Shown here: positions 1 to 11,292 of the stretch, piece by piece
How the letters are laid out: each line of letters begins with the position of its first letter
Position numbering within the stretch: position 1 is the first letter of the stretch
DNA from: Aotearoamyces nothofagi
Lineage: Eukaryota > Ascomycota > Leotiomycetes > Leotiales > Tympanidaceae
Direction: 5' to 3'
DNA length: 64,000 nt
Assembly: GCA_015345905.1 (NCBI GenBank)
Contig: JADDTR010000014.1
Coordinates: 682,001 to 746,000 of the forward strand
Program-made: the position numbers and the translations under genes
The notes under the pieces: generated by a model
What the model saw: only the letters and a program-made list of their open reading frames with translations
Databases searched by the model: none
What the model was told of the DNA's origin: nothing

Positions 1-1509
1 AGTTATGGACTTGCACAGCTCATGACTCGAGAGCGGGCCAAGAATAAATACCCATGTCTCCCGTAGCCTGCAGGAGCATGGAAGGCAGGGGAAGGACATG
101 CAAGTGACTTGGGCGGAAATGGTTATTGATGATTGACGCCGCAGGGGCAGTGAGTAGCTTCACTCCGGAAGCGCTCTATGCTGTACCCAGCACTGGCAAG
201 TTGGCTACCACTGGGCTTCTAGCGGCGAGACACATTAGCAATCGAAATCGGCAGAGGGCATCTCGCTCATGCGCAAGACTTTGGAGAATGGAAAGCTGCG
301 GGGACGCGAGGTTCGCGCTTTACGAGAAGGGTTGGCGGAGCTCGATAGGGCACATCGTGCTAACGAGGATACCTAGGCCCAGCAGGCCCAGCAAGTCCAG
401 CCAGCCAGCAGGTGCACAGTGGGATCCAAATCTTCTCAAATCTTCTAGAAGTCCCCCACCGGGCACTCAACCTGCACTCCGGCACTGCGATGTAGGTGCG
501 GCCTGGCAGCGGGAAGCACAGTGGGCGGGCGAGTGAGTGCTTGGGATTAGGGACAGGCCTCAGGGAGCCCCGACTGCATTTATTAGAGGTTTAGCATACA
601 TGTCCGAACTCAATGCAGACTCTGCACCGAAGGCGATGCATTGTTCCAGTTCTCTTTCGATTTAGGACCCTATAGATCCTCCCTCTCTGCCTGCTTTGGT
701 GCCTAGTATGGAGGAGGCAGAGTGCGCCGGCATGGCATTATATTGGCCATCAGGGCGCCTTTGCAGCACTGGCGGGCTCACCGCACAGTCCGGTGCACTC
801 GGCACGGAGCACTGTTAGAGTACGACCGGAGTCGCACTGGATAGCAGTAAATGGACGAGGGCATGGAGGTTTGCCCGTTTATGTTGCTGGCGGTGCCTGC
901 GCTGCTCGCGCTGCTCGGACGACACTACCCTAGAGGCGTCAATACCCTACACCCTGCTCTGCACACACATCCACCCTCCGCGCCCTTCTCCACATTAATC
1001 TATGAGATCCCTTCGCGAGCCAAGGCTGTCAATCGAGCTGTGGCTCACCAGCTTACCAGCTTACCAGCTTACCAGCCTGCCAGTCTCGACCTGCCCTTCC
1101 AAGGTACAAGAGCGAAAAGACATGCTGACCTCCCGTGCCCACCGAGTATTGCGTTGCAGACTGCCTCTCCGGTCCTCTCCTCTGCTTGATCACTTTTACT
1201 AAAGGGCAACACGCGCAACTACCCAAGCCCAGCGTCTAAATCATCCTTATAAAGCGCAGTCATACATATATATCGCAACTTGACCAGCGAAGGGAAGGGG
1301 GAACGGAACGCCGGCGCCTTTGCTCCGGCTCTGTTCCGCGGCCAACTCTGGTCGCAGTAATAGCAGATCACTCACTCGCACCCGCCGAGGCTTTTTAGGG
1401 TCTTTGGAACACCCTCACGACAAGAGGCGCTGCTAGGCAGTCGGCGCTGTGACGAATGCCTAAAATGCGATACAAATATATTACTTGCTGATAGTCGATC
1501 AAGATAAAT
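1..1509. other. Intergenic, no gene seen
   Basis: Several short open frames occur on both strands but none shows a recognisable domain, and their composition looks random. A short direct repeat of an 8-base CCAGCTTA-like unit lies at about 1048-1081. The last 250 bases become AT-richer and probably hold the promoter of the transcription-factor gene that starts at 1510. Confidence 0.6.
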
Positions 1510-4230
1510 ATGTCAAGACCGCAAGTTGGCATTGAACGACTTCCAGCTGTTGGCCGCCGCCTCAGTAATGAGCCGAGGGAAAGCATGAATTGCAAGTCCT
1601 GCAGGAAAAGAAAGGTCTGCCTCTCTAACCAGATCAGACATACATGTGGGATTTTTATATTTACGCTCTGTAGATTAAGTGCAATCGTCTACGGCCGACT
1701 TGCGAGGCATGCCAGGTCTTCCAGTGCCCGTGTATATATGGTTAGTTGTAATGCCATAGCAAGCAGTACTTAAGCTGATGCGGTATCGGCAGATGCTGTC
1801 CCCAAGAAGCGCGGCCCTAAAACAGATGTTCTGGAAGCACTGCTTAAAAGAGTCGATGGGCTTGAGAGACGGTTGAAAGATGAGAAGAAAGCGCATGCAT
1901 CGACGTCGCCGAATAATACCAATAGGAGCGAACCCATTGCTACCGAAGGGAGCCTGAATGATGACAGTCAACCTATACAACGCCCTCGACTCGCCACGAA
2001 TAATGTCACAGACATCGCTGAAGAATCGGCCATATACTCCCCATCACCTACAAGGCAGGTTATCCAGATAATAATTATACAGAGTCCCATAGGAGCCGAG
2101 CTAACTCCGAGTAGTATACCATCACCCGTTGTCCTCCAGGATGTTTTACTCAATACTTACTTCTCGCGCGTCCATGGAAAATCCTACTATATCCTCGATG
2201 AGACGACGATACGACAGCGAATCCAGTCGAACCGAATTCCCAATCATCTACTTTTTGCTATATATGCAGTCAGCGCAAGGTTGGTACACATCTGCTCATG
2301 ATAAACACGAGGCTGATCTTCCGCAGATATACCGCACACCCAGATGGCTATCATGCGGCTGTTAGACTTAGCGAAGATTATGCAACGCGTGCCAGAAATG
2401 AATTGGACACTGACGATCCCACAATTGAGACGCTGCAAACGTTACTCCTTCTAGCAATTGCATTTGCTGCTGCAGGGAAAGGAAAGAAGGCATATATGTT
2501 ATTGGGTAAGTCAATCGGCATACTGGCCCTTATTTTCAGCCCGCTAACAACTGGTAGCTAGTGGAATTGGAATGGCAATGGCCCTCGAATTGCACAGGGA
2601 GTTGGACTTTAAGATCAGGGCAACACCAATTGATCGTGAAATGCGAAGGCGATTATTTTGGACATGCTATATTATGGATCGTTTCACAGCTTGTGGATCA
2701 AAGCGACCCTCACTGATTGCTGACAAGTGTATTGTACTTCGCCTGCCAGCATGGTCACAAAATCCAGTTGCATTGCCGATCGAGGGTGAGTTCTTCCAAA
2801 ACGGGTCAAACCTGCAATACTACAACGGTTCGGGGGAAAAGTGCCAAGGAAGTAGCGGTATGCTCATTGATATTGTTCGGATTCTCGGTATTACCAACCG
2901 TTACCTGGCAGCTGGGGGAGTGAAGGGTGATTCGCATTTCCCTTGGCACTCGCTGTCAAATCTTTCAAAGATTAGACAAGATCTTGATATCTGGGCATCT
3001 GGCACCCAGGACGTCTTCTCATCTGTTGAGGTCTTATTTGGACAGTCCGACAGTACTACCCTCGTGCTCAGTAAATTGATATATCATCTCATACATTGCC
3101 TGATATATCGACCATTCCTACCAATTGACCTAGCAGAGCTTGCGGGAACTGGTCAACACCAATCGTGGCAGATTGAGGCAACAAATCTATGCTTTTTACA
3201 CGCGAATGCCATCGCAGAGCTTGTCGAACTCGGGAAGCAATCTTCGTCGATTGAGTGGCCCACATTCGTGGGATATTGCATTTGCACAGCGGGCACTGTA
3301 CATGTGCACGGAGCACACTACAAAAGTAGTCAGGAAGGAGAGGTCTTTTCAGCAAGCGCAGAGTTTTTGTCGCGGGAGATGCAACAATTATCGGAACTAC
3401 GTTATACCTGGGCATCAGTACAACACCAACGGGAGACGCTCCAAACTATATATGGCTGCCATTCAGAACTCGTCAAATCTTTGTCCAGCAACCCAATGCG
3501 ATATTCCCCTGTCTTTCACCTTGAAGACTTCTTCGATCGCTATAGTACTGCCGGCCAGTACATTGACAGTGCTCATATCTCATTTGCGGATGTTATAGTT
3601 GATCTAACCCAAGACACATATACTGGCCACGATTTATACGCACCTCGAGCAACTAATGGGTCAGGGGCAGACGGTAAAAGCTCGAACTCATCCAAACGCA
3701 AAGTCAGCTCCTCATCACGGAAAAATCAGGAAGTGAAATCACTACAGATGAATGGCCACATGGAGAATTCTCTTATTTCGCCTAACGGCGTGATCAAGGG
3801 TACCTTCCAGCCGCAGGCCCATGATTCCCGTACTAATGTTCCCCGTGACCAACAACAACGGCTTCTTCCTGATCAGCCTCTTGTGCCATCCTTCAGCGGT
3901 GATCCAGCGAGCATGCCAATTCTGTCCAACACGCCTTTCTCTCCACCCTACGATTTCTCGAGCGTCAGCCTCTCTAACCAGCAAGAGACCTTTGATCCGA
4001 TGTTCGGAATGTCACAGATGACACAGGGAGGGCTTACCAATGGAAATGGTTACGGATACGACAACCAGCCCGTTATGACGCCTAGTGGTAGAAGCAACAA
4101 TGGAAGTACAGGGACGAATGGCGAGGAGAAAGATCCTTTCCTGAGTTTACTGGAGCAATTGGCGGAAAATGAACACTCAAGGGGCGGACCAAGCGAGCTG
4201 GATTTCTTTCTAAGTGGTCAAGGGCAATAG
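1510..4230 (+). CDS. Zn2Cys6 fungal-specific transcription factor
   Basis: This is a nuclear DNA-binding regulator of 836 residues. Proposed exons are 1510-1614, 1674-1740, 1793-2279, 2327-2505 and 2558-4230. Exons 1 and 2 join to give a complete zinc cluster, with cysteines at residues 28, 31, 38, 45, 48 and 55 (C-x2-C-x6-C-x6-C-x2-C-x6-C). It is followed by a basic linker (PKKRGPKTD) and a short coiled segment ([12 protein letters not shown]), the usual Gal4-type order. The middle third, with motifs such as [20 protein letters not shown] and [15 protein letters not shown], matches the fungal-specific transcription factor domain (PF04082 type). The C-terminal 200 residues are Ser/Asn/Gly/Pro-rich, like an activation region. 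Intron 1 has an unusual donor (GTCTGC) but splicing there is needed to complete the zinc cluster. The next genes downstream encode a membrane fusion protein and a Pls-like synthetase, so it may be a pathway regulator. I cannot name the ortholog. Confidence 0.9.
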
Positions 4231-5644
4231 AGAAATGCTCTAGCACTGGGATGAGTATGGAGTTTGGGAATGAAGGGCCGGATATTAACGACTCAAGGGG
4301 GCACGATGTTTACGGGAGTTCATTCTAGGCGAATTTTATCTATGCAATGCCAAGGGGAGTTTGGAGGTTGGAGCTCAAACAGTGAGCAGGGCGACCGCTC
4401 TCTGTTATCATATTGTAGGCCCAAAACAGTAACATGGATGCCACAGCTGCGCGATAGATTGAGCAGATAGCCCTGTATCCAGGTGATTTCAATGTAACCC
4501 CGCAAATGAGTAGGCGGCCACGGGCCAAGGTCTACGTTTCAGTGTCTGCATTGCAACTGCGTCATTTGCACCCACCGGCCCCAGAAACCCCAGCATCTCG
4601 AGGCGGGATCGGCGAGTCCTACCGAAAACCCCATCCTTCCTCGGGCAAGAGGGGAGAGGCATAAATCTAAGGGAGAGCCGGTTTGGGTTGTTTTTATACG
4701 AGAATTTGAGAGTAATAGCGCACGCCAAGGGCCTGTACTGTACCTCGTCGGGGAGAAGTCTCTTCGTGCCGCGTCTCGTTGCACGGGCTGCAGCCTTGGA
4801 TCGAAGGCCCGAACGGATTTAGATGAGGAAAGGAATGATGCGGGGTCGCATGTGGGAGGGCGCCACAGGGCCGGTGTGGAGGCCGTCCGGAGCTGGCTAA
4901 TGGCCGATGGAACCCGGAGCAATGCACACGCAGAACAGACGTTGCCAACCTTCTTTTCTGGCATTGCATGCCCATACTGTGCAGTACGGGACATGCACTT
5001 GAATCTCCGAGCGCAAGGTTTTGGCGCTGTGCGCGCAAAGCCTGAGGGGGCTTGCTCTATCCTAATAAGGCTCCCTAGGACGTGTTTCAAGGCACTTCCC
5101 AAACACCGGTTTCGAATGACTTGGCTAGGTACGCATCTTCCGCACGGGTCCCGCGCCTCAGTTCCTCGAGTAGAGACTGTAGGGGCGCTCGCGAGCACGC
5201 AGTATCAGTCGCTTGGAGGGCTGGGATGAGCCTCGCAACTTGCAGCAATGCCCAGGAACCTTAGGATCTTAGTATCTCACTCCACTCAATGGGCTGCCGC
5301 AACCTTAACAAACCCGTTGCAGCGTTGGGACTGGCTTTTCCCCCTTCCCCTCGTCACGTCATAGACCCAGTGTGCGGTGAAAAGGAGCGCGAAATCCGGG
5401 GAACCATGCTACTGATGCCGTCCTTGCAATTATTTGCTCTGCTGACTTTGCTTCTCCCTACTCGCAACACACTTACTCCAGCCCTTCCATCGTCGCCGAC
5501 GGCTGTGCATCTTTCAATCATTGATGAGGGCCTCGGAAATGGCGACGGGCCCGAGGCACTTGTATTAGGCAGTGCAGAGATCCACGATGCTCAGTGGCCG
5601 GGCCGGCGGTCCGAGTCGATGGTATCAGGGCGCTGGAGGACCTA
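4231..5644. other. Intergenic, promoter side of the fusion gene
   Basis: There is no supported gene here. An open frame at 5289-5645 has a hydrophobic start resembling a signal peptide, but it ends just before the downstream coding start and has no known domain, so it is more likely leader sequence. Long GC-rich frames on the minus strand at 4539-5198 look non-coding. Confidence 0.55.
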
Positions 5645-8593
5645 ATGGCTGTGAATGAAGCTTTTCCGAATCGCGGCCCCGCCGTCTTGGTCGTAACCAC
5701 GGTGACTCTGGCCATTGCGTGGCTGTTCGTTTGTGCCCGATTGGTGTCGAGAATTCTTGTTGTGAAGAGGGTCACTTGGGATGACTACTTTATAGTAGTG
5801 GGATTGGTGCGCGCGAAGAACCACTTCGAATAAAATAATAAGTCGTGCTGATGATTGCCAGTTCCTTGCCTTCGGCCTGTCGTTTGCAATAGATTATGGC
5901 ACCTCCAAGGGCTTGGGGAGACTTGATGCGGACATTAAAATCTCGTGGTACTTGAGTCTCAGGATATGCGAATACGCATTTTCGGTCCTCTATGTATGCT
6001 CTAACCCCCCCTGAGTGGAATGGTACTAACCTCCTAGAACCCCGCATTGATGGCTACGAAGACCTCGATCTTAATATTCTACCTTCGACTGTCGCGATAT
6101 ACGAATAAACTGCTTCGAATCGCATCCTATGTCACACTTGGAGTTGTCAACGTTGCTGGAATTGTCTTGACATTTCTCAATGTCTTTCAATGCCGCCCTA
6201 TTGGAGCGGTATTTAATTCAAGCAATGATTCGGCCCACTGTATCCCTCTGGTCACCCTGTTTCTCTCATCAGCACCAGCAAATATTATTACAGATCTTAC
6301 AATTCTTGTCCTACCAATCCCGGTCCTGACCGCAATGCAGTTACCGCAAAAGCAAAAATCAATCTTAATCATGACCTTTGGCCTCGGAATCTTCGTCTGC
6401 ATTGTAGATGTTGTCCGCATCTACTACCTGCAGCAGGCTTCGATGGATGTATCAAATCGTATTTCACCTTCTTCGAGCTCTCACATTAGTGAGCAGGTGG
6501 ATTTTGCATGGGTTCGTAATTTTCCGAGTCCCAAGCATTAATAACTCCTATTATTAGACTTCAAGGTGCATTGCTGATATTATCATATACAGTACGCTTC
6601 GCTTGCTCTGATGTGGACTGCTGTGGAAGTCAATGTTGGGATCATTTGCGCGTGCATTCCTACCCTGAAGCCATTAGTTCGGAGAATCATTCCTAACCTG
6701 ATCGATCATACGCATTATGGAACAAGCAATACCGAATCTTCAGAGTCTCCTATCAATGCTACCCTTAATAACCAATCACCTCGGCGACTTGAGTCCGTCG
6801 CAGTAGCAGGTATCCAGCCTCTGCCGCCTGCTCAACAAGGAGGAGACCAGGAGAGAGAGATGAGCATGATAGATTTCCTGACCGTGCCAGGTACGGATCC
6901 AGAAGCAATCAGGAGAATAGAGATTGCACGCGCACAAGCCACCGCTAACTTGGTATACTTTGGATTCGTCAATATGAGAAGACCTAGGAGCATGCTCAAG
7001 ACAAAGGGGTGGGAAGCAGCCAAATACTGTATTACAGTCACAATCCTATTCTTCTTGTGGGGGTTCTCTTACGGTCTCTTAAATACACTCAACAACCAAA
7101 TATCAAAAATCTCACATATCAGCACAAGCCAAACTCTTGGACTTCAAAGCGCGTATTTTGGTGCATATTTTGTTGGCCCGCTCACCGTAGGACGGTGGCT
7201 TCTCAGGCATGGTGGATTTAAAGCGACTTTTATTGGAGGTCTTTGCATATATGGTACTGGAACACTCTGTTTCTGGCCGTCGGCAGTCTTGGTATCTTTT
7301 CCCGGCTTTGTTGTGTCAAATTTCGTTGTCGGATTTGGTCTCTCTGTTCTCGAAACCGCCGCGAACCCATTCCTGGTACTTTGCGGACCGTCTGATTATG
7401 GCGAGATGCGTCTTCTTATTGCGCAAGGTGTCCAAGGCATTGGCAGTGTCGTCAGTCCGCTTCTAGCTGAGAAAGTACTGTTTGGGACAATTACAGACGC
7501 AAACTCCCTTATCGACGTACAATGGACTTATCTTGCCATTGCTTTCTTCGACGTCGCCCTTGCCCTTTTTTTCTACTATATGCCGCTCCCTGAAGCTATT
7601 GATGAAGACTTGCGCTTGCAATGCACGTCAGATACTGGTCGACAGAGCAACCAGAACCTCTATTTCAATACCAACAATTATAATATCAACGGATTTAATG
7701 ATAGGTCCATTTTCGCCTCAAAGTCACATATCGGCAAATACCGAGTCATATACATAACCCTTGTGCTTGGAATAGTTGCACAGTTTCTATACGTTGCCGC
7801 GCAAGAATCTCTCTTAGTCTGGTACACAGCTCTCCTCGCCACGCTACCTCCATCGAGAGGTACCGCATTGGCATTAAGTCCGACAAACTATGTTCTCACC
7901 TCACACGCAACCTTTGCATTAGGACGATTTCTCTGGGCACCATTCTGTCTTTGGATCCGCCCTCGCATTCTCTTGCTCGTCTCCCTAGTAGGCGCTCTTG
8001 TATTCTCGATCTTGATCATTTCACTTCACAACAGCAGCAGCAATGCCCAATCTGGAGAGTTTCCCAATACGATCGCCGGTCTCATTGGGGTTCTGTTCTT
8101 CTTCGAAGGCCCGATTTTCCCGCTGATCTTTGCTATTTCTATAAGAGGAGTTGGGAGCGCGACGAAAACGGCTGCGTCAGCTATGACAGCTGCAACTTCT
8201 GGTGGGGCAGTATTCCCATGGGTGATGTGGGCCGTCCAGGTCGATGGTGGTAGGAGTATACAATACAGCTATTGCGTACCTGTGGCATTGCTGGCAGTAG
8301 CAACCTTCTTCCCTGTGTATATGTGCGTCTTTCCTCAAGCAAGGAAACAGGTTGACCCAAATGGAAAGCAAAAGTCAAGAAACCCAAGTTTCTCCGGAGA
8401 TCACCTTAGATATGAGGCCAGAGACAGGGATGGCAATAGGCCTGAGACATGCATATGGAGTCTTGGCAAGGACGTTATGAGATTCATCAAGAAGTTCAAA
8501 GACGGTGAAGCGACTACGTCTGGTGGCAAGGTCGATGGTAACACAATTGCCAAGCACAGTGAGAGGAAGAGTGATGTGAGTTCAAAAGCTTGA
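5645..8593 (+). CDS. PTH11/SAT4-like rhodopsin domain fused to FucP-like MFS transporter
   Basis: This predicted 922-residue membrane protein has exons 5645-5806, 5862-5993, 6038-6511 and 6593-8593. Residues about 10-280 form a seven-helix rhodopsin-like domain (SAT4/PTH11 family), with typical blocks ARLVSRILVVKRVTWDDYF, MATKTSILIFYLRL and VDFAWYASLALMWTAVEVN. A polar linker (about 283-395) leads into a full MFS transporter at about 399-840. Its start FFLWGFSYGLLNTLNNQ, the GAYFVGPL block and the ETAANPF block are typical of the L-fucose/glucose-galactose (FucP) permease group. A charged cytosolic-looking tail follows. The last exon runs without a stop or a plausible intron from the final receptor helix through the linker and all of the MFS part, so the fusion is read directly from sequence. 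Start 5645 is chosen because the conserved domain begins about 10 residues later; an in-frame ATG at 5594 is possible. It could sense and import a sugar or related ligand, but that function is inferred. Two genes whose separator was lost is the main alternative. Confidence 0.85.
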
Positions 8594-11292
8594 ACCGTCC
8601 ATTCTGTGATACCTACATATACCTATTCGCTTCAGGTACTATGTGATATCATGGAATGAGGCATGTCGAATTTTAACTCCTGCCATATCTCTTCTAGGGC
8701 ACGTTGGCGATCCTCTGATCCTAAGCTAACAGCTGGAGTTGAGTCTACCTAAATAGGCGCGGGTAGTTAATATTGGGACTGGGATGGCTCTCGAGGTGGT
8801 TTCGTCAGCTATTCGGACCTCTGAATGACTTAGGATATCTTCTACTGTAGGAGATTATCTAATCGGGCTTACTGCTTCTTGGCGGCAACGATACCATGGA
8901 TTGATACCTCTCGTTCTTGTCAAAATCGAGAGCAGATACGATTACGACTGGAGACTGATCTGCTTTATATATGGGTCACTTGGGCCCTGTTCAAGATAGC
9001 GAAGGTGTGTAAGATAGCAGAGGTACAACATCTGTTCTGTGACTTCGTAGAAGTTCGCGAATCGTGCCCGATATGGCAATGCTTTAGATAACCAGATGAA
9101 AACTATGCATGATGGTTTATCTAACCTTAGATTCTAATCCCTGTGTCGTGTGAGGATATTACATAACTCTTGACCCTTACATACGCCGATCCTTCGTTGA
9201 GAGCAGATTATCGATCTGCTATCAAGTAGCACTGTGACAAGGTATAAATCTCCACCCAATCGGATTTATGTGTTGTTGATTGATGATAATTTAGTTTGGG
9301 TCGCGGTCAAATTAGTCAGTCAGTACCTACGCGTACTGGTTTGGATGACTGGATCTAATTTACTCTGTTCATCTACTACACAGCACAGGGTTCTGACCAT
9401 TAGTAAAGGACACAGCATCTTGAATTGCGGCATTTGAAGCCTGCCAGGGTTGGTAAGACAAGCTGGCAGCTTCGAAAAGACAAGATCAAGCAGCGATAAT
9501 GGGCAACAGGAATGAAGGGGAGCCCATGCCAGGAGAGAGGACCACGCGGTGGCACCGCAATCGCAAGGACATCGCTACAGTGGCAAGCAAGTACCGTGAT
9601 AAGCATGTGCATGCAGATCAGCAGATGCTGATGTCGATCAGACATGCCGTCTGAAAGACAACGCGTCGAAGAGGCTTCAGGGAGGACACCCATTACCTTG
9701 TGGGAGTATAAGGTTCCATGGTGTCATGGGACGGGAAGGAAGTCGAGGACGGGCATGCAACCTCTCCAACAGAGTGGCGGCCCTCTGCTGTCCTCGAGTA
9801 CTGTCTGGACATCTGCAGTGCGGACTGTATTGTCCTGTACAAGCAAGCAAGTCCAGATAAGGTGTGGCTGGTATAGTAGCTCGCGTGAAGTTTCTTTTTA
9901 CAACGGACGCCATACCGTCATGCACGCCTCGTCGTCAGACTGACAGCCGTTGGGGAGGCCCTCTGAAGCGCAACGCTGCCGTCTGGCATTCCACGGTAGC
10001 TCCGCGCGCTGGTGGACTTGCGGCTGGGCCAGAGCCTTTGGACGTCTGCTTGTGGCCTAGCCGTGATGCTCAAGCGAGGGATTTTGCCCGCCACAGAATA
10101 CGCCTTTCGACCTCCAAATAGCACGCCGTCCACTACAAACCGCACGCTGCTCTGCGCGCTGCAGAAGATCACAAGAAATGAAGGATCGGGCTGCAGACTG
10201 CAGGATGCAGGATGCACAAGCACAGATTCCAGGTATCCCGGCTGAAACCTCCGAGGGCATAGGTGGTTTTCTTTTATCATCCCACTCTGTACAATACAGA
10301 CTCTGGCTTGCTCTCTTCGAGGCGTTTTCGCTGTCGTCCTAAGGACCTGAGACCTCACTTGCCCAGATCTTCATACCGCCTTGTCGTGCTACTCTGTACC
10401 CACTGCACCTCAATTGCCGTGTCTGACATTTGGAGCTGGGCCATGCAAGGAACCTCTTATAGAGGAGGCCCATATGTCTTATCAGTTTTCTTAGAAGTGC
10501 AGTAGCCCAATTTGTGTGATCGTCACCGCACAGATGACTTCTGCAACGCTGCCCCACCATGTGAACATCATGGATGAGTATTCCGTCTGATATTCTAGCT
10601 TTGGCTCTCTGAGGCTTATCTGCACTACAATACGGTCCCGCAGGCTTTCCGTTCATAGAAATATATCGGCGCTTACCGCCAAGAGTTTAACTTCCGGAAG
10701 TAGTCGGGGGCGTCAAATGCAACGGCCACAGCTCATTCCTCGGATCCCTTCGAACGAAAGAACACATAGAAACCTCCTTGACAGGGTCCTTGACAGGAGA
10801 CTAACTATCAGGATCAAGAAAACAATGTGGCCTTCACCGTTCAGCTGAAAATTAAGACTTTCCCAACGGAATTTTTGAAGTATATCGAAATACTCGTTCC
10901 ACTTTTCTTCGAAGCTAGGCCAAACCAGTGCCAGCAACCACCAAGCAGGACCGGGAACGGCTACAGCAACAATGAATTCATCTGGGAACGAGAGTCTATT
11001 TCCATTATCAGACCATCCTCCGGAGGTCTTATCCATGAATAATGAGTCGGAATGATGCAATTATGGTAAGTGGATCACTTCATATCACTACTATCAAAAT
11101 CGCCTCTTGGTGGTATGTAAAGCCCTTTTAGTATATGTCCCTAGACTCCTCTATACATATATCCCCAATATATTTCATTTCCATATCTTGTTATTTTGGA
11201 AGCCATAGAGATATGTTGCAAACCAGCCTTGAACGATTTAGAGGTAATAACGAAATCAATTGAACCCTATCCTAAGCCATCTGCCGGACAAG
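8594..11292. other. Intergenic, 2.7 kb without a supported gene
   Basis: No domain-bearing frame was found on either strand. An open frame on the minus strand at 10713-11060 (115 codons) has some Trp-rich segments but no family I recognise. The last 250 bases are AT-rich and probably carry the promoter of the synthetase gene starting at 11293. Confidence 0.55.

Noticed and set aside
126-536. A 136-codon open frame near the left edge
   Set aside because: Random-looking composition, no domain, and overlapping frames of similar quality nearby.
1741-1774. A 34-base version of intron 2 in the Zn2Cys6 gene
   Set aside because: It keeps frame, but a 52-base intron (1741-1792) is of more normal size, has a CTGAT branch site and also keeps frame.
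5289-5644. Open frame with a signal-peptide-like segment
   Set aside because: No mature domain, ends just at the downstream gene start; more likely leader sequence.
10713-11060. Minus-strand frame of 115 codons with Trp-rich segments
   Set aside because: No recognisable family, no splice partners and no promoter evidence.
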